Shown here: piece after piece, positions 38,726 through 51,766 of the stretch | Numbering within the stretch: the first letter of the stretch is position 1 | How the letters are laid out: the number at the start of each line of letters is the position of its first letter | DNA from: Chromera velia | Lineage: Eukaryota; Sar; Chromeraceae | NCBI GenBank assembly: GCA_018398765.1 | Contig: JAHBMJ010005295.1 | Location: 7,501 to 70,855 of the forward strand | Length of the DNA stretch: 63,355 nt | Reading direction: 5' to 3' | Made by a program: the position numbers and the translations under genes | Notes under the pieces: model-generated | Databases searched by the model: none | What the model saw: only the letters and a program-made list of their open reading frames with translations | Told to the model about the DNA's origin: nothing

Positions 38726-39347
38726 CCTGTCAGGCTGCCTCACTCAGGTCAGACGTTTGGAGTCTCTGACCTCACACCGCCAGTCTTCTGTCCTGAAGAA
38801 AAAGAAAAAAAAAGATGTCGTGGAATGAGACCATGAGTTTCTGCAGGGGTGGTATTGTGAACGTACAGCAGTTCCACACTCAGTCCGACCCGGACACACT
38901 TGGATTTCCAGTATCATGTGTGTAGACCGTCGGAGCTCATTGACGCACGCACGGAATTAAGTCGCTGTGACTCGCTGGCCCAGAAAAGCGGAATATTTCG
39001 ATTTTCCGGGGCCGAATTAAGGACCGGGCCGCGTTAACAATTCGCGCGGCCGGCCCGCCGCGCGAACTCAGGTCCGCAGGGCGGGCCCGCCCCAGCCGGC
39101 CCACGTACGCGCAGAATGCTGCCTTGCGGGGGCCATGTACGCTGCCGGACGTGATGGAGACGGCAAGGGAAAATTAGAGGAAAAAAAGATTTTGAAGTTT
39201 TCGATCGACCAAAAATAGCGCAATTTTCTTGGCTCACGAGGAAAGGAATTTCCCTGTGTCTTCTCCTTTCATACCTTGCACGAAGAGCGAGTACCTTCTA
39301 AGGCCCACCCACGTGAGCGCTTCTTCCACCTTCAAGAGACAGCCAAG
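38726..39347. promoter_or_regulatory. Probable shared promoter of pseudo-calpain (-) and cathepsin L (+), with a perfect GC palindrome
   Basis: The start codons diverge across 622 bases. At 39041-39066 lies a perfect inverted repeat: arms TTCGCGCGGC (39041-39050) and GCCGCGCGAA (39057-39066), with a 6-base loop. It is 282-307 bases upstream of ATG 39348. A GGGCGGGCC-type GC stretch follows at 39080-39100. Confidence 0.45.
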
Positions 39348-42007
39348 ATGTCGGAGCACTACGTTTCGTTCACCACCGGTGAGCAGAGCGTGCAGGGAAC
39401 ACGCAGGTTCCGCAAGTTCAACCGCACTGCCATCGCTCTCACCATTCTCCCCGCCATCGCACTGGCTTCTCTTGTTGGTGTCTTTACATACATCTATGCT
39501 ACTCGCACGAGCGCTGGACCTGTCGAGAAGTTTCAGGGCGTTCAACTTTGGTCCGATGGCTTCATGGCTCAGGTTGGTGACTTCTTGCGTAGAAACTGAT
39601 TTTTGTGGGTGTCTCCTTTGTGTGAACGCTCCTTTAGAATGTGATCGAGCCTGACGTGTGTATTCTCTTGTGTGCAGTCTTTCAACGAGTTCAGATTGAA
39701 GTACAACCGTGCCTATCTTGACACTGAGGAGGAGGGAAAGAGGTTAGTTTTTGTTCGAGATCGGTCTTACTCCTGTCTCGATTTCTTGGAGACGGGTTTC
39801 AGTTCGGCAGTGGACCTAACTTTCTTTCTATCGCTTTCTTTTTTCCGAAAAAATGTCCGTGCCTGTTAGTCTAAGTCACTGAAGCTTGTGTCCAGTGGAT
39901 TCCTCTCCTGAACTTTCTTCTTGTCTGCCTGCTGTTTCAGATTCGAGATCTTCAAGAAGAACATGGCTTACATCACTGCCCACAACAATGCAAGTATGTC
40001 CGTGTGGAGCGGTGGTCATTCGATTCGCTCTTCTGTGGCACCTTCCTTTTTTCTTTCCGAAGCCGTCTCACGTCTGAGCATCTCAACATCGGCTCCCTTC
40101 TTTCTGCCTTGTTGCCTGGTCTCCGAACGCTGTTGGCACCCAGCCGTGGACTTCATGAGGCGGACGTATGTACGAGACAGTGAAATGCGTCTTCTTTCTT
40201 TCGACTGAACACCACGCAGAAAAAACAGCTCCTGGCTCTTCGTTTCTATTCTCAGTCTTGTGTTCCGGTTTTGAAAAGCCCATCCCCGATCAACCGATCC
40301 ACCAAACCTGACATTGAACGTTCCTTCCTGTCTATTCCGTTCATTTCCCTTCCCCCCCCGTGTGATCTGAACGAGTGAATGCAGACTCCGACTTCAAGCT
40401 GGCAGTCAACCAGTTCGCTGACATGACCCCCGCTGAGTACAGGAAGAAGTTCACCGGCTTCAAGCCCCTCCCTGGCCGCCTGGGCACCAACCCCAACCAC
40501 AAGCTCGACAAGGTCAACGTGTCCGACCTCCCCACATCTATCAACTGGATTGACAAGGGATGCGTCACCGGGGTCAGTCAGCAGACAAAAATATATTTTC
40601 ATTACGAATATTCTTGGCTGCATGTGGAGTGACAAGGGATGCGTCACTGGGGTCAGTCAGTCAGCAGACGGGCAGGCAGGCACTCAGGTAGGCAGGTAGA
40701 AAACCCTGAAGACATTCTTTTGCTCTCTCCATGCTGCTGCGAGTGATGAGGTGTGAAGTGTTGTTTTGATGGGGAAAGAGAATGTTTGGGCATGCTCAGA
40801 GAGGAAAGTCTGCTGAGTCAGGTGTCGAACCACAGTGAACAGATGATATATCAACTGCTTCTCATTCCGGCTTACCGCCCTGTGAGTCAGAGAGAAAGAG
40901 AGAGCGTTTTCCCCCTCCCTCCCTCGTGCTTTGCAGGTGAAAGACCAGGGCCAGTGCGGTTCTTGCTGGGCCTTTTCTGCCACCGGAGCTCTGGAGGGGG
41001 TGCACTGCCGCAACACCGGCAAGCTCGTCTCTCTCTCCGAGCAGCAGCTGGTCGACTGCTCTGGCCCTGAGGGCAACCTCGGCTGCTCTGGTGGTTTGAT
41101 GGATGCCGCGTTTGAGTACGTCGACAAGCACGGTCTGTGCTCTGAGAAGGACTACCCCTACAAGGGTATCAACGACGACTGCCACGCCTCAGAGTGCACA
41201 CCTGTGATCAAGGGCTTCAAGGGATTCTACGATGTCCCCACGGAGTCCGAGTCTGCTCTCATGGGAGCTGTCGCTTCCCACGGTCCTGTCGCGGTCGCCA
41301 TCGAGGCCGACGAGATGGCCTTCCAGTTCTACAGCTCCGGCGTCTTCACCTCCAGGTGCGGCACCAACCTCGACCACGGCGTGCTGGTTGTCGGATACGG
41401 AACTGAGAAGGGACTCAACTTCTGGCTCGTCAAGAACAGGTAGGTGGGTACACGGATACCAGAAGTTTCATACCTACAGACATCGTTCGGCTTGAGGGGA
41501 AAAAGTGTTGTTGAAGTGACTTCAAGCTCTGCAGTGCGGTTTATTCGGCGTTCGTGTCACCTTTGGGGGGACCGAAAACTTTGCTGCCGTCGTTGCATGA
41601 CATCTCTGTCATGTTTTCTTCTTCTCTCCTGTCCTGTATTCCCCCCTTCGTAGTGTTTCCACCCCACGGCGTGTTTTTTTCTCTTCCTACTCTTTTTGGC
41701 GTCCTTGACTGATGCTGGTGGTGAAGCGCAACTTCACTGTGTGCACGTGAGCATACCCGCACGCTGCCATGCACGGGAAAGACACAACCTCTCAAAACCG
41801 AATGTCTTCTCTCCTCCCGCCGTGCATTTCTTCTTTCTTTCTGTCTGCAGTTGGGGCGCTTCCTGGGGCGACAAGGGCTACATCAAGATGGTCAGGAACT
41901 CATCCAAGGCCTCGGTTGGGTCTGGCGGTGAGTGCGGTATCCTGATGCAGCCTTCTTACCCCACTGAGGAGGGAGAGGAGCCCCCCGAGGAGGCCAAGGA
42001 GATCTAA
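39348..42007 (+). CDS. Cathepsin L-like cysteine protease, type II membrane precursor
   Basis: Six exons: 39348-39572, 39678-39742, 39941-39993, 40385-40572, 40937-41439 and 41851-42007 (stop TAA), all in phase; 396 residues. A short cytoplasmic N-terminus is followed by one membrane anchor (about residues 28-51), as in apicomplexan cathepsin L and falcipains. The inhibitory prodomain (about 75-162) has [23 protein letters not shown] and [11 protein letters not shown]. The mature enzyme starts near residue 165 (SINWIDKG). Catalytic residues are present: Gln181 in DQGQCGSCW, Cys187, His324 in [11 protein letters not shown] and Asn344 in KNSWG, together with the GCSGG loop. It should be activated in an acidic vacuole or lysosome-like compartment and digest proteins. 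The acidic C-terminal tail ([13 protein letters not shown]) is unusual. Intron 4 contains a copy of the exon 4 end. Confidence 0.98.
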
Positions 42008-42657
42008 GCGAAGCGTCTCCGCCTTCTCCGTCTCTCTCTCTCTGCCACCACTCGATCGCACTGCACTGTACTGGAGGGAGATGAGAGAGAAACGAGTAGT
42101 GATGGATGGAGTTTCCTCGAAAGGAGGGAAAACCAAGAAAGAGAGTGAACAAAAGAGAAGGCAAGGAAGGAAGGAAGGAAACAAGAGGGAAAAAAGGAGA
42201 GGCGCTGTCGACAAAGGAAGCGAAGCGGCCTCGTGGTGGGAATCGAAAGAAAGAATCGAGTGACTCGCTCATGCACTCCTTCGAATGCAACAGCAGAACA
42301 GACAGGCAGACAGGAGGGTAAGATAAGGAGACCATCCGTCAGAGGTAGTAAGAAGGTGAAAGTGGGGGTTGGGCAGCTTGCTTGCTGTCTTGTGTAATAA
42401 TTATGTGTCGTCTCGTTTTTTGTTTGAAAGAAAGCCGGCCTTGCCTCCTCGTTCACTTCATTCTACAGGAATGAAATGAGATCAAACGGGGGCACTTGGC
42501 ATTGCATCAATCTTCGTCTGTCGGCCTTCCGGTACGTTTTTCTCGCTCTTTCGCTGTTGTCAGTGTTTCATCGTTCATGTGAGAATACGATCGGTCGACC
42601 ATGTTCGAATTAAATGCGATCAACGCGAAGCATCTCTCGTTCTGTCATGACACTTAC

Positions 42658-42750
42658 CAAGTAAGTTCTTGAGTATACATCCGTCCGGAAGGGTTGTTGC
42701 GTGTCCTTGTTGCTGCGCGGCTGCCAGGCTCTGAATTTGAATCCGCCAGT
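42658..42750 (-). CDS. Possible orphan exon with good splice signals
   Basis: On the minus strand 93 bases lie between an AG (AAGTGTCAG) and a consensus donor gtaagt, with no stop in any of the three frames. Readings include WRIQIQSLAAAQQQGHATTL. No adjoining exon could be fixed and no family is recognised. Confidence 0.25.
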
Positions 42751-44870
42751 CTGACACTTCAGATAGACAAGACAGAAAGAAAGTTAAAGGAAAGACAGGG
42801 AAGAAAATGCAAGGCTTCTTCGGTCGACAGTGTACACCAGCACAGCATGCCGGCAGGCTGTGAGAAGAGGAAAAGAAACAAAGAAAGAAGGAAAGATTCA
42901 AGACTGTCCTCGATCGTTTTTTGTCGACTTTCTGCAATGACTGGCCCCGGTCTTTTGTTTTCTCGTCTTGAATGAACCTCTCTGCCCTACCAACTTGTGA
43001 GAGATGAAAATGGAAAATTGGGCATGCACCTGACGGTGTTGGTTGTGTCAATTTATCGCTTCTTCTAGTCAAATATCGAACCATGCAAGGTCCGGGTTTA
43101 CTCGATCATCGTGTACTTGAAAGAAAGCCTTTTGTTGCAATGTCGCAAAAAAAAATCAAAGGGTCGAAATGCATGCATGCTGCGTCGACGCCTTTTGTGA
43201 AAATGCATGCCGAGCTGCTTGTATTATATCATGTGGCGGTGCTTTGCTGAAGCGCCTCTCGTTTGTAGATTTGTTCGGCACACAGGGCCTTACACGATGA
43301 CTTTCTTAATCTTTCTGTTGGGCGAGGCTGGCCCGTATACACTCGGACAGTCCGGTTCTAGGTCTGGTTAGCTTTTACACCCACATTCAAGTTAACTTTC
43401 AGCTAGAATTTTATTGAATCATTGATTGAAAATTTGATTCAGATTTGTGTATGTCTAACATCGTTTCATAGTAATGGGGGTTGGGTGAATAGTATGTGCA
43501 GATTAATCTAGAATGAATTCTCTAGAGATACAGCACTAACCGGGATCTAGGCTGGGATTCGTTTCTACGGTCTGATCTAGCTGGCCATGAAAACTTAGCG
43601 ATGCTGTCGTCTGTTCACTATATGAAGTACTTAGTACTGTCAGTCTAGTACCTTATTCCATTGCTGTCCTGATAAGGGATAAGTGATTCATTGGTCCCTT
43701 TGGACCTCTGTCTTCCTCAATCAGTTCAATCGACTGCTTTTCAGTGTATCAGATTGATTGCATGCTTCTGCGTATCACTGTTAATTCTGTACGCATGCAA
43801 AGAATTAATTCCTTCAATACAGAGGCTGTGACAGAGCTCAGTGTCTCAGCTCATGGCTGCACGTGCGGCGCTGCAAGATCTGCGCCACTTTGGTCCTTTA
43901 ACGCTCATGCGCACCGCCATAAATGGATCAATTAGAAAAGAATGAGTGAGTGCGATCATAGAATGAAGCCTGTGTGTACACCTTCTCAAGGTGAATGGAG
44001 AAGCTCAAAAAAGGTGGGAAATCTCAACTTCCAATACATAGCTCATGCTAGAGCATGTGGTTTACACTTTGTTCTACTTTGTTCCTTCATTATCATCATG
44101 ACATCTGATTCATGATTAATTGTCATCATTATCATCATTATCTTACCTATTATCGATATTACGTTGCGTAAAACGTTGTTTATAACGTTTCGGTTGTTAT
44201 AATTAATTGGTTTCCATTGTTTTTAGTTGAAATAGAGATTTAAATTTTTTGTTTAGGGATAATGGAAAAAAATTTTGCCTAGGGTTTTGCGTAGTTTTAC
44301 GGTAATTTTCATTCCGTCTTTCCGCTTTTCCTTTTAATTTTCTATGCTGCTTGCTGTTGAAGCCACGAGTGATAAGCAGTATTAAAAGTGATCGATGAAC
44401 AGATTTGTTTCTAAATTTGAAGAATTTATATTCGAGACAAACTGAAAGACACAGTTACTATAGCAGTCATGCAGAACCTTCTGACAAACTAGGCTAGATC
44501 CGCTCCTTATATATGGGGACGCGGCATCTATAACAAGCCGGCCCCTAGCTCTGACCGGCAGTCATCACTTTTAAAATGTTAGAACGTTCTTCTTGCATGT
44601 ATGCATGCATGGTCTTAACCTCTAAACTCCCCGTCGCCGTTTATATCTCTTATCGCCTCTCCGGGTGTGTATTGGTCCGGTATGCATAGGTTCGCCGTAT
44701 AAGATGGCCTCGCATGGCCACGGCATCGCCTCGGGGGGCAGCTCAGCTCTGCTGAGATCAGCCGAGAGGCCCTGAGATCGCATGCACTCGCATAACGCAT
44801 TTTTTCATTTTTGAGGGGGGGATCGGTTCTGTCTCCGTCACGGTCAGTGTTGCCCGAGTTCCAAAATATG

Positions 44871-44955
44871 CCTCTCAAGCAACTCGCACGGAGCCGCGAT
44901 CGCACATGCCTTAATTACTTTGCGCATGCGTGCCCCTCAAGTAACTCGCACGGAG
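44871..44955. repeat. 23-base direct repeat pair
   Basis: 44871-44893 and 44933-44955 both contain CTCAAG, C or T, then AACTCGCACGGAG. The copies are 39 bases apart. Confidence 0.8.
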
Positions 44956-45472
44956 TTGCACATGCATACGACGCGCGCGCGGTCCCGAAAAGCATACTTC
45001 GCTGCCGTGGCCCCCGCCCCATGGCAGCACACAACTTAGACATGCCCAAGCCCCCGATGGTGTGCATCAATTAGCGGACCCCTAAATAGCCCCCCGAGGC
45101 ACTCACCCAACTGGTTGGGTGTATCCCGTGTACACGTAAGAATTAATTGCATGCATGCAGGGCCCGAGGCCACGGCTTCGTATGCGGAGTCATACTGTTG
45201 CATGCGACACCATGCAAAGATCGACTTTGAGTGCATGATGTTCCACTGTTCTTTCTTAATTCGACTGAACGTGCGCAGAAGGGAGTAGTACCTTTGCTTG
45301 TATCCCATGTTGGTTGGTGCACGTCATGCAGCTTGTGCACTGACGTTATTCGTTCCAAGTTTTGTGCGAACAGAGCGAACGGTCGAAGCAGGGTTTGTAG
45401 TGAGAATCTGAGTGTCTGACCTTCGAAAAAAGCGACAACCACCAAAAGCGTAACTCATTCGCAGAGCCCCAA

Positions 45473-47950
45473 ATGGCGGGGACAAAGAGAGCTGCACTTC
45501 GGTGCGGCATCTTTCGTGAGAGGGTGTTTTCTTTTCTCGTGCGGACTGTCGTCACACGTCCTGTTTTGACCATCATCGTTGCCCTCATTCTCGCCGGCGC
45601 CCTCTCTGCTGGAATGATTTTCCTTGAAGACGAGTCTCGAATCGACCAGCTGTACACACCCAGAACTTCCCAGTCCTTGGACGACCTACGTACATACGCA
45701 ACGCTCTTTTCTGATCAGAGTATTCGAGTAGAGACTGTCATTCTGTTTCCTCAAGACGAGGGGAAGAGGACGAAAAATGGTCTCCTAGAAGAGGATTCCT
45801 TCAACCGTCTATTCGACATCCACGAAGAGGTTCTGGCAATACAGACAAAGGCAGGGGATTCATTCGAATCTCTGTGTTACAAGTATCATGGAAAAAATTG
45901 CGGTGTCATCTCTGCTCTGGAGGTGTTCAACTTCAACCGAACTGAAATGAAGTCTCGACTTGAACAGGCCAAGTGGATGGTTGACAACTATTCGGGCTTG
46001 TCTGCCCAGTCGAGCGTTTCTGTTGCAGTGAATGCTTTCGGAATGAACCAGACGCACATTACCAGGCTCGGACGAGCTCCCCAATTCATCTACCCTATTG
46101 TGTTTGGGGGACAGAAAAGGCCCGTGGCTGGAGACGAAGCGGAGATGCAAAAACTGCTGGGTGCGAATGCGTTGATGACCCAATTCGTTCTCCGCCGCTC
46201 GGCTCCTGTGGTGTCGGACAAGAACGACCCGTTGGAGAAGAAGACGCGGGAGTGGGAGCTGTCGTTTGATGAAAAGATGAAAAGCCTCAGAGCCAAAATC
46301 GAGAGAGAGACCGACCTGACCATTGCCTGGCAGTCCGAAAGGGGTCTCGAGGATGACTCCATCGAATCGACTGACCAGGTAGGGAGGGCTGTTTTTAGAC
46401 TTCTTTCCAATGGGGGAATGCTTGTATCCATGTATGCATGTGCGTGTGTGTATGTATGCATACATGTATGCATCAATTGCGTATGTGCGTGAGTGTGTGA
46501 GTGTGCGTGTGTGCCTGTGTATTGCGTGTAGAAAGATGTATATTTGCATTCACAAGTGCTCACAAACAGTGCTGTACACGGTCTACTTGCATTTGAGTGC
46601 GAAGATTCATCAAATTGGCAGCAGCTGCAGCAGCAGCTGCAGCAGCAGCAGCAGCAGCAGAAGAAGAAGAAGAAGAAGAAGAAGGGATTGTCAGCTGACT
46701 TCGGACTCGAAGGGCGCACAGAATGAAGCGATTGTCTGCCTGTAGTCTATCTGCTTGAGCACTCCGGCAGGGATGCTTTTGTCTGATTGTCTGTCATTTG
46801 AAATTGACAGGTTTCAGGTCGCTTTTCCACGTATTCTCTTCACTTAATAATTCGTTTGTCACTGCAGGACTTCACATTGATCTCTCTCACGTTCACAATC
46901 ATGTGCACGTTTGCGTGCGTCAAACTGTCACTGAACTTTAAGGACGAGGCAGGCAAGCACGCTCTCTTGGCGTTCATGGGCGTCTTCAACGTGGCTTTCG
47001 CGTCTTTTGCCGCGTTCGGGACGGGGGCGCTTCTCGGCATTCCCTTCGCCCCGATCGTGAAAGTGGCGCCCTTCCTGTTGTTAGGAATAGGTGGGTCGTG
47101 TCCTTCTCAGGGGAGAATGAATTATGGGACCGCGGTGTGATGTGATGTACGCGGGGGGCTCGTGCCACTTGTTGGAATCGCAGTGAAAACTTCAAGGAGC
47201 AAGGGAATGTGTGCCTGTCTGTCTGTCTAGGTGTCCATCTGTCTCTGCCAATGTGTCTGTATGCCTGTATGTCTGTCAGTCTTTGTGTGCGTTTGTGCCC
47301 GTCTCTCTACAGTCACTTGGTGTCTGTCTGTGTTCTGTCAGTCAGTGGCCCTTTCTCTCCCGCCCTCCCTCTCGCTTTGTGTACCTCTCAGTCTCCCTGC
47401 CGGCCTGCCTGCCTGACTGCCTGGTCGTTCGTTCGTCTGTCTGCCTTCCTGCCTGCCTGAGTGCCACTGTGGCTATAACTGCATGATGCTGCCCGTGTAT
47501 ACTTTTTGCTTCTCTGCATACCTGTGTGTCTGCCTGCGTGTGTGCTTCCCTGCTACCCTCAGGCGTCGATGACATGTTCCTGATGGTCAACGAGCTCGAC
47601 TCTCTCCCTGCTAACATGGAGCCAAAAACGAGGGCAGTGACTGCAATCGTGAAGGTGGGTGCGTGAAGTGGTGAATCACAAACGCGTTCCGGTATTGCTC
47701 ATGCCCTTGCACCCGTCTCTCACCTTTTGTCTTGTTTGCATGTTTTCACTTGTATGTTCAACATGAAAGTTCGTGTTTTCGCTTGACGATCTGTGCACGA
47801 CTGGGTGTGTTCTTCTGCTTGCAGGCGGCCCCGACAGTTGCTCTGACCAGCCTCACAGACCTTCTCGCCTTCTGCGCTGGCATCTACACTCAATTCCCCG
47901 CAATCACGGCCTTCTGCAGCTACATGGCAATTGGGTCAGTCATTAGTACT

Positions 47951-47981
<31 letters not shown>

Positions 47982-47996
47982 GTATATATATGTATA

Positions 47997-48030
<34 letters not shown>

Positions 48031-48054
48031 ATGTGTATATATACACACACACAC

Positions 48055-48115
<61 letters not shown>

Positions 48116-51100
48116 AAGTTGGGGAAAGAAAGGCAAATGTTCCATTTGTTGGTGAACGCTCACTTTTGAGAAGCGGTGCTCTTCTTGTGTGTGTTTGTTG
48201 CATGCTCATTCTGTCTGTCCACTGTCTCTCCAGGGTCGCATTCGATTGGCTTCTCCAGATGACCTTCTTCGCTGCCTGTCTGACTCTGGACGCGAGGAGA
48301 ATCCACAGAGACCCTTCACTGTGCGGCTACTGCCCGTGTCTGTGCAAGAAGAGACAGCAGAAAGGAAAGGCAAACAAAGGAAATGAGACAAACAGCACCC
48401 CCAGTGCGTCAGACAACAGTCCGAACACAGTCAGGCAGGCTCTCGCTAGCTCGCCTTCAAACGCAAACGAGAGGTCTCCCCGTGGGCAAGCAGAGAGAAG
48501 GAAGACACGAGGAGGAGAACAGGACAAGACCAAGTCCCCATACGACAACTCCTCCTGGGGTGTCATGAGAGCTTACGGTCAGTCAGCCAGTCAGTCAGTC
48601 GGTCTATTAATATCAGTCTGCGATCGACGCATTTCCAATAAGGTCGTAAAAACATGCCTTGCATGGTGTGTGTCTGTGACGAAGGAGTTTTAGCAGCATG
48701 CCGTACTGCCAATGTATATCGTCGACCTTGCTTAATTGTGCATGAGATGCGTTGATGTTGAGGAGTTTCAATTGAACCACTTGTTGATTGCCTCTTCCAC
48801 GAAGACCGTTCATGCAGTGCGTGACACCATCATGCATTCAGATATGCATGTGCGTGTATGTGAACAAATCCATCCATGCTTAATTGATTGATGCAGGAAA
48901 GTTTATTACCCACCCGATCTCTAGGGTCGCTGTGGTTGCCCTCTACCTGATTCTTCTAGGGGGCGCGATCTATCTGTGCACACAGCTGCAGGAAGGCTTG
49001 GATCTGCAGCTTCTCTCTCCCGAAGGGTCCAACCTTCCGAGATACTACGCGGCATTCGATGCCCACTGGAGACAGGGAATATACCCAGAGCTCGCTCCAT
49101 CGGGTGTTGAAGTGCGCATCGTGGCCTGGGATCCTTCTGTGATCTCTGCTGCCCAAGAAGGGACCACCCTTGGATGTGCCCTTCAACAGGAAGGCCGAAT
49201 CGTCTCATCATCCCCCTCTGCCATTACCTCAGGCACCCCAGAAACTTCAGACGAGCAAGAATCCTCTAGCTCTGACGCTGGCACTTCTACCGGCGGGGGG
49301 GCCTCCACCTCCACAGACGGAGTCACGACAGGGTCGCAGCAGCAACAAGCAGGCGCCCCAAGCTCCTCAGACTCAACGCAGACACAAACTGAAGCTTCCT
49401 CGGGAGACACTACCCAATCGAGCTCCTCCTCAACTCCCACTGACACCAGTGGAAGTGAAGGACAGAGCGCCGACCCCACACCCGCCCCTGAGACAGCAGT
49501 CAACACCGCGCCTGCAGGCTGGACAGGCCCCCCTCCTCCAGGATGGAGAGGCGCGGCCCCCGACGGGTACATCGGACCCCGGCCAGACTGGTGGACGGGC
49601 CCGCCTCCACCTGGGTGGCGGCCTGCGAGAAGACTTGAGGAGGCGGCATCGGGGGATGCCTGTGCTGAGGGCCAGACAGATTCTCCTCAAATCTCCTCTG
49701 CTCAGCTGTACGGTCAGAACCCGTTCTTGGAAAGATTTGACGTTGCTCTGTTGAACCTGAGAGAGCAGGGACTGGTGCTCACAGAGGCCGACAGCATCAA
49801 CTACGTCCTCGTAGCTCGGGGTACTGCGGAGTTTCTTGGTCGGTCGCTTCACTTTTTTTTTGTCAAGGAAAGTGTACGGAAATGCTCTGCTTCTGCTAAA
49901 GAAAAAGGACCGTCTTCTCCCCGTCTGTGTCCATGGACGGAATGAATAAATGCGAGAGTGGCCTCCACTTGCGGCATGCCGTGGTACAGATTCATCTCCG
50001 CAGTCTCTCAATCACTTTGTCTGTCTCCCAATTAATTCCTTTCATTGTGTGTGTGGAGTGAGTGTAGGTGTTCCTGAAGGGCTCCCTCTGGGGACAGTCC
50101 TGAATGGAGGCCCAGATCATCCTCAGGGTCGGTCCTTCATTGTCGACATGGGATTCCTCAAGGACTCGGCTCTTGGGAAACTGCAGGTTGGTCGGGTGGT
50201 GTGAACAGGGGACTCGGGGGGGGAAAGAGGGGTATTTTGATGGTTTTAAAGGGGAGAGTGTGATGCTTGTGAATGAACCTCCCGCTTTGTAAATATTGCA
50301 GGATGCGGACTTGATGGAGCGACTGGAGTCGATTCTTGCGAACGACGGCCCCCATGCAGTCAAGGCCCACGTGCTGATGGACGTCGGACTGGACGGACGG
50401 GACGCGTCGATCGGGCAGAGAGATGCGATGCTGCAGATCAGAGAGACGCTCGAGAAAGCAACAGGACCAGAGTTCGAAGCCATCGCTGTGGCCCTACCCT
50501 TCCGCTACTTTGAGCAATACGCAGTTATCTTGGAGGTCTGTCTGTCTGTGTGTGTGTACATTTTCTATGCATGGAATGTAAGGAGGGGTTGTGCTGATAC
50601 GTACCTTTGAGTGATGCGTATCGTCAAAAAGATTGATGGAAAGCTCATGAAAAAAACAGGGCTGCACCAAAATAGAGGGAAGATAAAGAAATCTGGTCCT
50701 CACACCGTCCCTGCAAGCACCTTTCTTCCGCTTGGGATTGCAGTCCGTCCCTTCCCCTCCTGATTCGATCGTCCAGCAAGATGCTCCCATTCTAGTAGCA
50801 CGAAACATCGGCTGTGAATGCAGATGCAATAGCACATTCCTCAACTTTACTTGTTTCTCTCCCCCCTGCCCTGCAGGAGACTCTGCGCAACCTCGCGTTC
50901 GCACTTCTTGGCGTTGCCGTTGCCTGTCTTCTCCTGACCTCCTCGTTCTCTCTTGCCCTGACGACCTGCATCAGCGTGCTGTCAATCGACGTACTCATTC
51001 TGGGGATGATGAGTCTGTGGAACATCGCTATCGACTCGATCAGTGCGGTGAACCTGGTGATGGCTATCGGGTTGGCTGCCGACTACGTACTACACGTGGC

Positions 51101-51706
51101 TCTTGACATCTTCCAGCCTTCCCTTGATCCTGCTGTGGTGGAGAAGATGACGGGAAGAGAGAGAGTTAGTTGAAGTAGGATCTTGAGCGTAGTTTCTGGA
51201 TTTGCCGGCAGACAGCAATATTTTTTTTTTCGTCTTTGTGAAAAACAAAATGATAAGTCATGCAAGAGGCCGGGAGTTGCTCGACTTAAGTTCCCTCAGA
51301 TGAGTAGTTCTATAAATATACGCAGTCCTCCCGAAACGAGGAGAGACAGAGGAAGAAGATTTCCTGCACGGTGTGATTCTAAATGGAACATCCCTGCACA
51401 CCTTCTCAATTTGGATTCTTGTACCTGTCATTGAGTCTACAAGCCTGTCACTGGGTACACGAGGACACTCAGGCACCTGTTCACACACATAGGTATGTGC
51501 TTTCTTTTCTGACTGCAGGTCCAGCACGCCCTCGAGCACACAGGCGTTGCGGTTCTCTCAGGAGGGGTCACTACATTCCTCGGAGTATTGCCGACTGCAT
51601 GGGCGAGGTCTCACGTGTTCAACATCTTCTTCAAGATGTCCGTATGTAATCTTTTGATTCTGAAGTCTTCTGTCCGTTGTGAAAGCCCATGCGTGCGTGT
51701 GTGTTT

Positions 51707-51766
<60 letters not shown>

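Larger units (their letters stand above)
42008..45472. other. Intergenic region between cathepsin L and the RND gene
   Basis: 42008-42480 is purine-rich and is probably the cathepsin 3' UTR. 42658-42750 (minus) is exon-like and listed separately. 43100-44480 is AT-rich with no ORF of note. TGCATGCA occurs at 43170, 44602, 45148 and 45152, the last two about 320 bases upstream of the RND start. A 23-base direct repeat lies at 44871-44893 and 44933-44955. No RNA gene was recognised. Confidence 0.5.

Noticed and set aside
38726-38743. Start of the pseudo-calpain at a GTG at 38743
   Set aside because: GTG starts are not expected here, and ATG 38725 coincides with the start of the first repeat module.
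49170-49754. Second plus-strand frame of 194 codons inside RND exon 6
   Set aside because: Alternative frame of a Ser/Thr/Pro-rich stretch; the RND frame continues through with correct splice phases.
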